This document shows, piece by piece, positions 1 through 9,682 of a stretch of DNA of 64,000 nucleotides. The notes under the pieces are model-generated. The model did not search any database, was not told the DNA's origin, and worked only from the letters and a program-made list of their open reading frames with translations. Position 1 is the stretch's first letter; the number at the start of each line of letters is the position of its first letter. The DNA comes from Colocasia esculenta. Taxonomy: Eukaryota; Streptophyta; Magnoliopsida; Alismatales; Araceae. The DNA lies in the NCBI GenBank assembly GCA_014218235.1, contig CM024757.1, positions 151,293,371 to 151,357,370 on the forward strand, written 5' to 3'. Made by a program: the position numbers and the translations under genes.

Positions 1-2
1 GT

Positions 3-113
3 TTGGCAACTATGCAATCTCAGCTGAGATCCAACCTATCTGCCATGGAGACAAGACTGAAGTCCATAGAGTCTATTCTACTTCCTATTCCTCCTCCACC
101 TCCATCCTCTTGA
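3..113 (+). CDS. C-terminal end of Sirevirus ORF2 (element A), partial
   Basis: An open frame from base 3 to a TGA at 111-113 encodes a short heptad-like tail (Met-Gln-Ser-Gln-Leu, then Met-Glu-Thr-Arg-Leu-Lys-Ser-Ile) ending in a proline run and two serines. A coiled-coil-like segment near the end of ORF2 is also seen in element D at 14049-14190. Position just ahead of the polypurine tracts and LTR supports ORF2, the third ORF that follows pol in Sireviruses. Its function is not known. Only about 36 residues are visible. Confidence 0.6.
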   Translation: MATMQSQLRSNLSAMETRLKSIESILLPIPPPPPSS

Positions 114-472
114 TGGATATTGTATTTTGATGATGTCAAAGAGGGAGAAGGAATGTTCTTTATTGTGAATGGATGACTGGATGCTTGTTTGCAAACACTT
201 TTTGAATGTAAATGTCACATTTTGTATGGTTCTTGTGGTTATTTTTGAAAAGACTTGGTTGTTAGTAACATTGTGTCTTGACTGTGAAAATTGTCACATG
301 TTACTAAATCTTGTTCAATGGCATTTGATGAAGTCAATGGAGTTGTTGAAATTTATTGTCATTAAATGTATGAGCTTGGATAATGTGTGAATGAATGGCT
401 TAAAATCATATTTCTTTGAAAATCAAACCTTCATGTTGACTTAATGTTGCCATCATCAAAAAAGGGGGAGAA
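114..472 (+). other. 3' untranslated region of element A with two polypurine tracts
   Basis: Two purine-rich tracts are visible: CAAAGAGGGAGAAGG near 137-152, just after the ORF2 stop, and AAAAAAGGGGGAG at 458-470, immediately upstream of the LTR. The second is the likely plus-strand primer. Duplicated polypurine tracts are known for Sireviruses. The T-rich sequence between them has no supported gene; the small open frame at 169-390 has no recognisable motif. Confidence 0.7.
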
Positions 473-698
473 TGTTGGGTTGAGTGTGAATTTAATATTT
501 TTCTCCTCATAGTTTTGATAATGACATGTTGTGATTTTAATGCTTAATGGTTGGAACATTTTACATACATCGCTTATATAATAACAATGCTCAAAATGCA
601 TGTTTCCAAACACATTAGATCACATACCTTCATGATAATCCCTTGTACTAATGGTTTATGTGTTGAATTCTTAGGGACATACAATTCTCTTCATGGTA

Positions 699-952
699 GT
701 GTCGACACACCCATTAATGGTGTCGACACTGGGTATCATTCCCTGAAGCAGTTTCATGAAGACAGGGTCCAGTGTGTCGACACAGTCCCTGGTAGTGTCG
801 ACACTAGACCCAATCTCCAGAAGACCCATTTGCCAGACTGGGACAGTGTGTCGACACAGCCAGTGAGTGTGTAGACACTAGACCCTTATCCCAGAAGATC
901 CTTTTGCACAATTGGGATAGTGTGTCGACACACGCAATGGCAGTGTCGACAC
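699..952. repeat. Array of paired GTGTCGACAC palindromes in U3 of LTR A
   Basis: Seven perfect copies of the 10-bp palindrome GTGTCGACAC start at 699, 720, 774, 795, 848, 922 and 943, with one degenerate copy near 869. They form four pairs. Members of a pair are 21 bp apart and pairs recur every 74-75 bp. The filler between pairs is also repeated (AGACCC and CCAGAAGA-type blocks), so this is a tandem repeat with two palindromes per unit. Confidence 0.9.
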
Positions 953-1069
953 ACTCCGGCTGAATTCTCATCTTAAGATCCATCTGGACACGTGGCCTCC
1001 TAGGGATCAATGGGATTGGTCTTGGATCATGTGCCCACGCACTCCAAGGGTTCTTTTGGCCATGTTGGG

Positions 1070-1077
1070 CTATAAAT
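1070..1077 (+). promoter_or_regulatory. TATA box of LTR A
   Basis: CTATAAAT lies about 600 bp into the LTR and about 120 bp after the palindrome array. It is the best core-promoter candidate, so transcription would start near 1100 and the U3/R border would fall there. Confidence 0.65.
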
Positions 1078-1569
1078 ACCCCACCAATTGGCTCCCAAGT
1101 AGAAGAAGTCCTCCAGATCATTCCAGCAAAAAGGCTTTTGGCGGAAAGAAAGAGAATTCTCCCGCTCCTGCTCCCCCTGGTGCTGCTGTGACCCATCTCC
1201 ATCCTTGCAAGCACAAGAGGGTGAAGTGGATCTCTGAAGAAGAGGTGAGAACACTTCTCAAGGGAGCAGATCCAGCAGAAGCAAGCAATTGAGGAGAATT
1301 CAAGGGTGATCCAGAGGCAACTATTGCAGAGCATCGCCCAGTGACTCAAAGCTTCAAGGATTTCCTCAATTTAGTCTTCTACATAGGAGTTCTTCTGAAG
1401 AACATGATCTGTACCTAATTCTATTAACTCTCCTATTGTTCTTCTGATTCATTCTTGGGATTGTGCATAAACTGTTGCACAAGTCTCTGTGAATGAATTC
1501 ATTCTAAATCAGATCATTGCTAGAGGATCTGATTTACATTGTTCTTGATCTAGCTTGTGTATTGTGAGC

Positions 1570-1750
1570 CCTTGTCCTCGGTTGTGTTGAGTTGAACACT
1601 CTGTGTGTGGTTGAGCATGTGTGTTCAATTTTCTGGAGCGGTTGTGCTCTAGAGTTGATGTGTGAGTTGTCTAACTGAAGAGTGTTGGAGTTGTCAAGCT
1701 CCAGTGTGTGTTGTACTCAGGTTGAGTAGTGGAGCCTCACTGTGTGAGGG
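1570..1750. repeat. Row of short hairpins in R/U5 of LTR A
   Basis: Several short inverted repeats follow one another: GGAGC-ggttgt-GCTC near 1634, TGGAG with CTCCA near 1685-1703, and CCTCAC-tgt-GTGAGG near 1734-1748. All would lie in the transcribed part of the LTR. LTR C has a stronger version of the same arrangement. Confidence 0.55.
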
Positions 1751-2057
1751 GTGGATGTAGGAATCACTGGTGTGATTTCCGAACCACCTAAAAATCCTCT
1801 GTGCAGTGGTTTGAATTGTGGTTTGACTTTACTTTGTGTTAGATGCATGCATAGGGATTTCACTCACTACTAATTGATCTACTCACACACTCCATTCACT
1901 CAATTCACACATTCACACATCAGATCAGTGAATTGCCACTCTGAATTGATCTCTGATTCAAAGTATTTTTCAAATTGGTTAAGCTTCCGCAGTAATTGGT
2001 ACTAGATCTATTCAACCACCCCTTCTAGATCTGGTCCATCCTATATCCGATCCTACA

Positions 2058-2890
2058 TATCCTAGTAGAAAACCGTCATCACTTTTAGTATCTACTTTTC
2101 CTAAATTATCTTTTCCATTTGTCAAAATGAAACACTTACAACCAAAGGGTTGTATATGACTGATGTTTGGCTTTTTCTCCTTGTATAGCTCATAGGGTGT
2201 CTTCTTTAGAATTGGTCTGATCATACACCTGTTGATGATGTAGCAGGCTGTGTTCACTGCTTCTGCCCAGAAATACCTTGGTAGATTGTATTTTGTAAGC
2301 ATTGTTATGGCCATATCCAGCAGTATTTTGTTCTTCCTTTCTGCTACTCCATTCTGTTGAGGTGTTCTTGGTGAAGTGAAATTGTGTTCTATGCCATTTT
2401 CTTCACAGAATCTGACAAATTCTTCATTCTTGAATTCCCCACCATGATCAGATCTAATACTGATTATCTAAAATTTCTGGTTCTTATGTACTAATTTACT
2501 GAACTTCAGAAAGGCTGAAAATGTTTCTGATTTAGCTTCCAAAAATGATACCCAAGTGTACCTTGAGTAGTCATCTACAATTACGTAGCCATAAACTTTG
2601 CCTCCAAGACTTACTCTTCTTATAGGTCCAAACAAGTCCATGTGAATGAGTTCCAATGGCTTGGAAGTTGTTACCATTGTTTTGGACTGAAATAATGTCT
2701 TGGTTTGCTTTCCTTTTGCATAGGCTGTACAGATTTCAGATTTCTTCAGTTTAAGCTTTGGAAGACCTTCAACTAGATCATGCTTAATTAATTTTTTGAT
2801 CACTGAAGTGCTTACATGTCCTAGTCTTCTGTGCCATAAATCAGTCTCCTCACTCTTTGTAGTTGCAAGACATAGGTTAACTTCTTTCAA
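2058..2890 (-). pseudogene. pol: Copia integrase fragment, element B
   Basis: The minus strand encodes a Leu-Trp-His-Arg-Arg-Leu-Gly-His zinc-binding segment followed by the retroviral integrase core (His-Met-Asp-Leu-Phe-Gly-Pro with the first catalytic Asp; Arg-Ser-Asp-His-Gly with the second; the Pro-Gln-Gln-Asn-Gly-Val region with the Glu). It then runs into a Phe-Trp-Ala-Glu-Ala-Val block. A TAG near 2469 replaces a Gln that is intact in element D and breaks the frame. Continuity with D's integrase is clear. It is non-functional: the frame is interrupted and the C-terminus is missing. Confidence 0.8.
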
Positions 2891-2977
2891 TTCAGCTAAT
2901 TATAGAGTATATAGAATTTTGACTCTTTGTGCTTCAAAGACTACTTTTCCATTCTTTTGAATAATGCACTTATCATT

Positions 2978-3256
2978 CTAAAATTTTGCCAAGTGACCTT
3001 TGTCACACAATTGACTGATGCTAATAAGATTATGCTTTAATCCTTCTACGCACATAACATCTTCTATCAAATCTTTTTCTTTTATTCCTACTATTCCACA
3101 TCGTAACACTTTACTTTTTCCATTATCTCCATAAATAACTTGACCAATCTCATCTCTAAAACTTGTAAACAACTTTTTGTCACCTGTCATATGCCTTGAG
3201 TACCCACTATCCAAATACCATTTGGATGCTCTCAGGCGACCCTGTAAGTAAAATTA
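2978..3256 (-). pseudogene. pol: Copia aspartic protease fragment, element B
   Basis: This is the Asp-Ser-Gly active-site segment of a copia protease, here Asp-Ser-Gly-Tyr where D has Asp-Ser-Gly-Cys, followed by Arg-His-Met-Thr-Gly. It is in the same frame as the upstream gag and is separated from it by an in-frame TAA at 3254-3256. D has a TAA at the same place (9368-9370). About 78 residues remain. The Cys-to-Tyr change is consistent with a G-to-A transition. Confidence 0.75.
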
Positions 3257-4340
3257 AGTTGTAACTTTTGGTACTTAAATTTTCTTGGGTCCTTGATGGT
3301 TAGTCTTTGGAATCCAACATAAGTGTCTAGTTGTGCAGGTGTTGACTATGTGTCCTAGTTGATTACAGTGACTACAACACAGATCATATGCATTCTTTAC
3401 ATGTGTAGTGTTATTAGATTTCAATTTTTATTTGTAGACATACTGATTGACCTTTCTAGGATTTTTAATTTCTTTTTCTTTCACAAATTTAGAAGTTGGG
3501 TATTTTTCAGGATAGACAACATTTTCTTCATTTTTTGGAGGTGTATAACCTACTCCATACTTCTTTCTACCTGTTCGAGCACCTTTAAGTTTTACAACCA
3601 TAGATGTTTTACAGTTAGTAATTTTATCAATAGTAGCTTTTAGATAATTATTTTCTTCTCTTAATTTCTCTTTATCTTTCAATTCTTTTAGATTTGATTC
3701 AATTTCCATGATTTTACTATTTTTAACTTTTAAATCTTCACACAGTAGTTCATTTGATCTTTTTGTTTCAATTAAATTTTGTCCTAATCTTTCTACTTCA
3801 TTTTTTAGAAAAGTATTAGATTTTTCTTGATTCAGTAAATTTAACTTAACTATTTTCATCTGTTTAACTACAAATTTATACTTCTCATATAATTCATTAA
3901 ATGCATCCTCTAGAATATGAAAATCAGATTCAGAACATGATGTAAAGGAGGTTTCAGAATTTACCTGATCTAGTCCAGCTATGAGGGCTAGATTGACTTG
4001 TTCCTCTTCTTGAGCTTGAAGAATCTGAACTTGTGGCTTCTTCATTATCTCATGCTGCTTCCATTGCCTTCTTCTTATACTTTTTGAATTTTCTTTCTTT
4101 ACCATTCTTCTTCTCAAATCTTTCAGCTGTATCTTTCTTTTTGAGCTTAGGACATTCTGACTTGTAATGTCCTGGCTGATTGCATTCATAGAAAGTTGGT
4201 TCTTTCTTCTGTTCCTTTTTGAAATATCTCTTCGAACCAAACTTCTTCTTTTTGGCAAGAATCCTTTGGTGTTTTCTTGACAGCATGGCTTCATCATTAC
4301 TATCTTCTGATTTCTCCTTTGAATCCTCAGAGGAAGAAGA
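3257..4340 (-). pseudogene. gag: Copia gag C-terminal part, element B
   Basis: Minus-strand reading gives a lysine-rich segment with a CCHC zinc knuckle (Cys-Asn-Gln-Pro-Gly-His-Tyr-Lys-Ser-Glu-Cys) near 4130-4190, an acidic linker, a long coiled-coil-like Glu/Lys/Leu segment (3650-3900) and a Gly-Tyr-Thr-Pro-Pro motif. The knuckle and the coiled coil lie in different frames, so a frameshift lies near 4040-4060. A second knuckle-like segment sits at about 3340-3390. Gag packages element RNA and forms the particle. The N-terminal half is missing at LTR C. Confidence 0.75.
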
Positions 4341-4580
4341 TGTTGTGTTGAGTGTGTAGTGGAATTTCTTAATGATGATATTTCAATGATGACTAATGAA
4401 CATCACTCATACTTTGATTTTGATGATGATATATTGGACATATTGTACATATTGAATATATTAGAATAATGCTCAAACAACATGTTCTTGATATTTTATA
4501 TCACATATTTTACTGTTAATGACATGTTTTGATGGTCTACTCTTCATTCATACAGGTTTACAAAGTTCTTGTCAAAGTAG

Positions 4581-4873
4581 GTCGACTCTAGTTGACAGAC
4601 AGGTCGACTCATAAAGTCTACCCAACAAGTTTCTAAAGAGCAAATGTCAGTTGTGCCGACTCTATTTGAAGATGAGGTTGACACTAGCATCCATCCAGTG
4701 AACCAGTTTTGGAGGAATGCACAATAGGTCGACTCTAACAGTTGAACACGTCGACTCAAACTGTTGAGCAAGTCGACACTAGTGGTATGTCAGGTCGACA
4801 CTAGTGTTCTGCCAGTGAGATGCTTTTGGGGATTGGTCTGTAGTGTCAACTCTCTTGGAGATTAGAGTCGAAT
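4581..4873. repeat. Array of paired GTCGAC palindromes in U3 of LTR C
   Basis: GTCGAC cores, or one-base variants, start at 4581, 4603, 4655, 4677, 4728, 4750, 4772, 4794, 4845 and 4868. Pair spacing is 22-23 bp and the pairs recur at about 73-74 bp, with one tract of four consecutive 22-bp steps. Flanks are often AGGTCGACTC. The spacing rule is the same as in LTR A although the palindrome differs. Confidence 0.85.
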
Positions 4874-5081
4874 CACTTTTGTATACAACCCAGAATCACA
4901 CAGAGCATCAGATCCAACGGTTGTGATCTCTTTCTGAGAGCTTTATGGAAGATGCTATAATTACCAAATTGCCCTCTTATCGAAGTGGCATTGTGGTAAG
5001 GACCTTTTGGACACGTGGTAGCCCAGGGTGCAATCTAGGTTCTGTGCACCACCTCTTCATGTATATGGATTGCGTAGTGGC

Positions 5082-5089
5082 TATATAAG
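5082..5089 (+). promoter_or_regulatory. TATA box of LTR C
   Basis: TATATAAG lies 740 bp into the LTR, downstream of the palindrome array, in the same relative place as the TATA box of LTR A. Confidence 0.65.
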
Positions 5090-5466
5090 CTTGGATCTGA
5101 TCTGTAGCAAAGTAGAAGAAAAGAGAAGAGCGGGAAAAAGGCATCTGCATCCAGAAAGGGAGCAGAGCACCGCCGTCAAGAAGAAGAAGGAGAAGAAGAG
5201 GAGGAGTTCATGATTGGAGAAGTTCATGATGAAGACAAATCTGAAAAGCCGGGAAACATCTCAGAGTTTGTAATTAATCTAGTTAACGCTGTAATTGGGT
5301 GGTCTGTGTATGCGTTCTACACAGATCATTAAATTCTTGTTGTTCTATTTTATTCATTGTATTGAGATAGATCGTGTTGGAGGATCTACTCTCTGATCGA
5401 GCTTGTTCTAGCAGAACTTGGATCCATTGTGGTCCAAAGGTTTTGAGTACAGTGTACTCAGGTTTT

Positions 5467-5640
5467 GGAGCCGTAGTGCTCTGGTTTGGAGCCGTAGTGC
5501 TCTGGTGTTTTGAGCCATCATGCTCAATTGCTTGTGAGTTGCTAAACTCACAAGTGGTCTATGGAGTAGGTCGTCGTGCCTATCTCCTGGGTGTTTCTTT
5601 GAGTCATCATACTCAAAGGGTTTGGAGTTGTCATGCTCCA
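5467..5640. repeat. Array of short hairpins in R/U5 of LTR C
   Basis: At least six consecutive small inverted repeats are visible: GGAGC-cgta-GTGCTC twice (near 5467 and 5488), GAGC-catcat-GCTC near 5512, TGTGAGTT-gcta-AACTCACA at 5533-5552, CTTTGAGT-catcat-ACTCAAAG at 5597-5618, and TGGAG with CTCCA at 5622-5640. Stems are 4-8 bp and loops 4-8 nt. They lie in the transcribed part of the LTR. Confidence 0.7.
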
Positions 5641-5884
5641 GGTTGTATGTACTTGAGTTAGTGGTTCCTCCGTCGTGGGGAGGTGGACATAGGAGACACA
5701 AGTTGTGTTCTCCGAACCACCTTAAAATTTTCTGTGTACTGTGGTTTGTTGTCTCGTTTCACTATATACTCACACACCACAACTTGATCGAATTGAATTG
5801 TATGTGCCACTCATTTTAATTCCGCTGCCATACACACACATTTGTAATTAACATTGATTCAGTGACCTATCCGATCCCAACAAC

Positions 5885-5896
5885 TGGTATCAGAGC
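5885..5896 (+). other. Primer-binding site of element C (tRNA-Met type)
   Basis: TGGTATCAGAGC begins two bases after the CA end of the LTR. This is the standard plant copia primer site, complementary to the 3' end of initiator tRNA-Met, where minus-strand DNA synthesis starts. Confidence 0.9.
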
Positions 5897-6792
5897 AGGT
5901 CAGAGTCTATACTCTGAGGTGCTTTGTTGAATCATCTGTGTTTCCAGTTTGATTTACCAAATTACTTGTTTAATTTGTGTTGCTAGTTTCATTTAATTAT
6001 CCTAATCATAGATTTCAAAGGTTTCATTGCAGAGTCGAATTACACTCTCTTCTGAATCCGACTTCACTGAAAAATTCTGTACTTGTACTTTTTCTATGAA
6101 GATACTATTTTATCATATTATGAAAATTTGATTGCATATCATTTTATCTTCCTTGATATGATTAAAACTTACATTGGCTGAATATTTTCTCTGTCTATTA
6201 AATTATTTAATATATTCTGACATGATAAGACATATTATACTTAAAATATTCTTCTAAAATTGTCAAATGATTATATTTGAATATATCTATTCAAATTGAT
6301 CTCTTGCTTCATGACAGTAGTCTGGATTTTCTTCATTTTAGAAGATATGTTGCATTTATTATTTTCAGACACATGGCATCTGATAGAGGCTCACCTACCA
6401 CTGTCAGAACTTGTCCATACCTTTGTTTGCAAACTGTTTGTCCATCCTTTATTGGTCTAAAAAGCCATCTATCTGAGGTTTCCATACTTTTTATTTTTCT
6501 ATGACTTACCTACCTCAGAAAGTATGGAGGTACCCTATCTCTTTGTCTTGTCTTTGCTGCAGGATATTTATTGAAGCACGTTTTTAGCATGGAGCTTTCA
6601 CAGTCTATTTAATTGGAAGTTGACCTCTTAGCTGTGAAGCTGCAAGCCTTGTCCAAGAAGCATTGGAAAGAATCAAAGAAAGAAGGACCTATGGATAACA
6701 AACTCAGCAAGCATCCAAAGGATCCAAGGTCTCTCCTCAAATGGCTAGATCTCTAACGGCCATTTTCAAACGGCTACATTCTTCATGAAGAT
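5897..6792 (+). other. Leader of element C and U3 of LTR D; border not resolved
   Basis: This AT-rich stretch must hold the leader of C and, somewhere, the start of LTR D, because D's TATA box and LTR end follow. I cannot fix the border: several TGTTG starts exist (near 5934, 5977 and 6349) and D's 3' LTR is not in the window to compare. A GTCGAA/TCCGAC pair about 23 bp apart (6034 and 6057) looks like the palindrome pairs of LTRs A and C, so D's U3 may already have begun there. No gene supported. Confidence 0.5.
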
Positions 6793-6800
6793 TATAAAAG
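6793..6800 (+). promoter_or_regulatory. TATA box of LTR D
   Basis: TATAAAAG is followed by an A/G-rich region and lies about 750 bp before the LTR end. By analogy with LTRs A and C this is the core promoter for the genomic transcript of D. Confidence 0.6.
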
Positions 6801-7549
6801 AAGCCGAAGTTTGAAAGGAGAAACAGACAACGAGAGAACTGAACACTTAGAGCTGTGCTAGCATTCTCTTCAATTCTCCTCTGCCTTCTGCTAGCAAGAG
6901 ATCTCCACAAGCCTTCTTCGAAGCTACAAGATTGAGAGCTCCACATTCAGAAAACTCTCCAAGCTCTCCCATTCTCATAGAAGTCTTGTTTTTGGGTGGC
7001 AATTGTAATTAGAAATCTTTTAGTCCACCCTGTTTGTTCAGAAAGGATTTTAGTTGCAACTCTTATCTTTTTATCCTTTCTGAATTAGGTGTGTTTGCTC
7101 ACTCTTGAGACAAACACACAAGTGTTTTTACATCTCTTTCTGTGTAATTCCTGCAGGAGGATTGTTCCTGTATTTTCCCTCTTGTGTAGGGAAGACCTTG
7201 TTAAAGGTAGTGTTTGTACCCCTGGTAAGGTAAGACTTGCTTGGGAGCAAGTGGTCTTGTAATTCCTCTCAAGGGTGAGACAAGGCCAAAGTTTATTGGC
7301 AGTTAGTGAAATCTCAAGTGGTTGACTTGAGGACTGGATGTAGGACTTCCATGTGGGAAGGGCCGAACCAGGATAAATCTCCTTGTGCATTTGTGTGATT
7401 GTTTCCGCCAATTTACACTTGAATCACACACTACACTAAATTCTAACAAATTTATTTAGTGCTGTTTAATTTCAGATACAATTTTTAAAAGCACAAGAAG
7501 TCCTATTCACCTCCCTCTAGGACATCATTAGTGCCATTTCGATCCAACA
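6801..7549 (+). repeat. R/U5 end of the 5' LTR of element D
   Basis: The LTR ends CGATCCAACA at 7549, two bases before the primer site, matching the CGATCC(T/C)ACA ends of LTRs A and C. A pyrimidine-rich CTCCCTCTAG block just before the end is usual for Sirevirus LTRs. The 5' border of the LTR is upstream and unresolved. Minus-strand open frames here are not genes. Confidence 0.75.
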
Positions 7550-7551
7550 AG

Positions 7552-7563
7552 TGGTATCAGAGC
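7552..7563 (+). other. Primer-binding site of element D (tRNA-Met type)
   Basis: TGGTATCAGAGC starts two bases after the LTR end, exactly as in element C. Confidence 0.9.
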
Positions 7564-7600
7564 GAGGTCTTCTCAGAAGAATCTAAAGATTTGAGAAGAG

Positions 7601-9370
7601 GTGGCACCTGAAGCTTACAACTATGAAGGCCAGTCTGTTACAAGGCCACCATTCTTTGATGGTGAGGATTATCAGTATTGGAAAATACGGATGGAGTGCT
7701 TAATCAGAGGTACATATTTTGATCTGTGGCAGGTAATAGAACAAGGTGATTTCAAAATTATTGGTGAATCCACATCTGGTCTTTCCATAGCTGATAAAAG
7801 GAATATGTCCTTAAATTATAAGGCTAAAAATTATCTTTGTTGTGCCCTCTCTAAAAGAGAATTCAATAGATTGTCTGCTTGTAGAACTGCAAAAGAAATC
7901 TCGGATAAATTACAAGTTACATATGAAGGAACCGATAGAGTTAAACAAACTAGAATAGTTGTATCTCAATATGAATAATTTAAAATGCTTCCTAATGAAA
8001 ACATTACTCAAATGTATAATCACTTTTCCAACATAATAGTAGGACTAAGTTCTATAGGAAAAGTTCTTACTAATGAAGAAACAGTAAGGAAAATCCTAAG
8101 ATCTTTAACTAATGTTTGGACTCCTAAGGTAACTGCCATTGAGGAAGCACATGATTTAACCCAACTATCTATTGATAAACTAATTGGATCCCTCATGGCC
8201 CATGAAATTAACATGGAGAGATTTTTTGAAAATTCTTCAAAAAAGAAAATGCCAAATGCTTTGAAGGTTGTAGATTCCTCTTCATCTGAAGACTCCAAAG
8301 AAAAATCAGATGACAGTAATGATGAGGCAATGTTGTCAAGGAAATTGCAAAGAATCCTTGCCAAGAAGAAGAAGTTCGGCTTCAAGAGATTTTTCAAGAA
8401 AGATAAAAAGAAGGAGCCAACCTGCTACGAATGCAACCAACCTAGACATTACAAATCTGAATGTCCTAAGCTGAAGAAGAAGGATCAAGTAGAAAGATCT
8501 GACAATAAGAAAGAAAAAGAAAAGAAGTTCAGAAAATATAAGAAAAAGGCAATGGCAGCAGCATGGGATAATGAAGAGGCCACCTGTTCAGACTCCTCAA
8601 GCTCAGAATCTGAAGAAGAAGAAAAGACAAATCTAGCCCTCATGGTAGGACTGGATCAGGTAAATTCCGAAACCTCTTTTACTTCTTGTTCTGAATCTGA
8701 TTCTGATAGTCTTGAAGATGCCTTCAATGAATTATATGAAAAATATAAAACAGTAGTCAAACAAATGAAGATAGTTAAACTAAATTTGCTAAACCAAGAA
8801 AAGGCTAACACCTTTCTGAAAAATGAAGCAGAGAGGTTAGGACAAAGTCTAAGTGAAACCAAAAGAGCAAATGAATTATTATGTGAAGATTTAAAAAATA
8901 AAAATAGTTAAATCATGGAAATAGAATCAAACTTAAAAGAACTTAAGGATGAAGAAAAATTACAAGAGGAAAATAACTACCTAAGAGCAACTATAGAGAA
9001 AATCTCTAATTGTAAAACATCTCTGTTTGTTAGATTAGAAAGCTCTAGGAAAGGTATGAAAAAATATGAAGTAGGATATACACCTCCTCATAATGAAGAA
9101 AATGTTGTGTATCCTGAAAAATATCCAACACCTAAATTTGTAGCAAAAAAAGGAATTAAAAACCCCAAAAAGGTTAATCAGTATGTTTATAAACAAAAAT
9201 AAAAGTTTAACAACACTGCACTCATTAAGAATGACTTTGATTTATGTTGTAGTCACTGCAATCAATTAGGACACACTGTTAGCACATGCACTACCAGACA
9301 TTTGCGCTAGATTCCTAAGACTAACCATCAAGGACCCAAGAAAATTTGGGTACCAAAAGTTACAACTTAA
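7601..9370 (+). pseudogene. gag: Sirevirus gag, element D
   Basis: One frame runs from 7601 to a TAA at 9368. The natural start seems to be GTG-GCA-CCT at 7601, probably a decayed ATG, 37 bases after the primer site. Residues 10-130 have the copia gag pattern (Phe-Asp-Gly-Glu-Asp-Tyr-x-Tyr-Trp-Lys, UBN2-like). A CCHC knuckle is at 8423-8464 and a second at 9248-9289. An acidic Ser/Glu linker and a long coiled coil (8720-9000) lie between them. In-frame stops interrupt it at 7976, 8909, 9200 and 9308. Gag packages RNA and forms the particle. The final TAA is shared with element B and may be a real gag end. Confidence 0.85.
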
Positions 9371-9682
9371 TTTTATTTGCAGGGTCGGCTGAGAGCATCC
9401 AAATGGTATTTGGATAGTGGGTGCTTGAGGCATATGACATGTGATAGGAAGTTGTTTACAAGATTTAGAGATGAAAGTGGTCAAGTCACTTATGGAGATA
9501 ATGGTAAAGGAAAAGTCTTAGGATGTAGGACAGTCGGAACTAAAGAAAAGAATTTGATTGAAGATGTCATGTATGTAGAAGGATTGAAGCATAACCTCAT
9601 TAGTATTAGTCAGTTATGTGATAAGGGTCATTTAGTAAAATTTCAGAATGATTGATGTATTATTCAAAAGGATGGAAAAACT
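9371..9682 (+). pseudogene. pol: Copia aspartic protease, element D
   Basis: Same frame as gag, directly after the TAA. It shows Trp-Tyr-Leu-Asp-Ser-Gly-Cys, the copia protease active site, then Arg-His-Met-Thr-Cys, and a Leu-Lys-His-Asn-Leu-Ile-Ser-Ile-Ser-Gln-Leu-Cys motif typical of the segment before the integrase zinc domain. A TGA at 9653-9655 ends the open stretch and the frame then resumes. The enzyme would cut the Gag-Pol polyprotein. A pyrimidine tract and TTGCAG directly upstream look like a splice acceptor. Confidence 0.75.

Larger units (their letters stand above)
1..2057 (+). mobile_element. Sirevirus-type Ty1/copia element A, 3' part only
   Basis: The window opens inside the last ORF of a plus-strand Sirevirus-like element. 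It is followed by a 3' untranslated stretch with two polypurine tracts and a complete 3' LTR (473-2057). The LTR ends in CCGATCCTACA, nearly identical to the end of LTR C (CCGATCCCACA), which fixes the right border. The sequence right after it is minus-strand copia integrase (element B), so A appears to have inserted into B. The 5' half of A and its other target duplication lie outside the window. Confidence 0.85.
473..2057 (+). repeat. 3' LTR of element A (1585 bp)
   Basis: It starts TGTTGGGTTGAG directly after the polypurine tract and ends CCGATCCTACA, giving TG...CA ends. Inside are a palindrome array (699-952), a TATA box at 1070-1077 and a downstream stretch (about 1570-1750) rich in short GAG...CTC hairpins. 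LTR C shares this order of parts. Open frames on either strand here, such as minus 804-1349, are LTR sequence and not genes. Confidence 0.85.
2058..4340 (-). mobile_element. Sirevirus-type copia fragment B, cut on both sides
   Basis: Read on the minus strand this holds, in order, gag from just before the first zinc knuckle, the gag-protease junction, the protease, the zinc-binding and core domains of integrase, and then stops at the border of LTR A. It is collinear with gag-pol of element D (about 8290-10565) and clearly the same family. The right edge abuts the first base of LTR C and the left edge abuts LTR A. No LTR of B itself is visible. Confidence 0.85.
4341..5882 (+). repeat. LTR of Sirevirus element C (1542 bp)
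   Basis: It starts TGTTGTGTTGAG and ends CCGATCCCACA. Two bases later comes a primer-binding site, so this is a 5' LTR. It interrupts the minus-strand gag of B. Its order of parts matches LTR A: palindrome array (4581-4873), TATA box (5082-5089), hairpin-rich R/U5 (5467-5640) and a conserved stretch near CCGAACCACCTTAAAAT. The two sequences differ widely in detail, so they are separate families of one lineage. Confidence 0.85.

Noticed and set aside
699..952. Regularly spaced repeats resembling a CRISPR array
   Set aside because: Spacers are themselves repeated, the repeat is a 10-bp palindrome inside a plant LTR, and nothing bacterial is nearby.
804..1349. 181-codon minus-strand frame in LTR A
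   Set aside because: It overlaps the palindrome array and the TATA box, has no motif, and the region is an LTR.
6277..6504. 75-codon frame possibly the gag start of element C (Met-Ala-Ser-Asp-Arg-Gly-Ser)
   Set aside because: No gag motif follows, the frame ends soon, and the region probably belongs to the LTR D U3.
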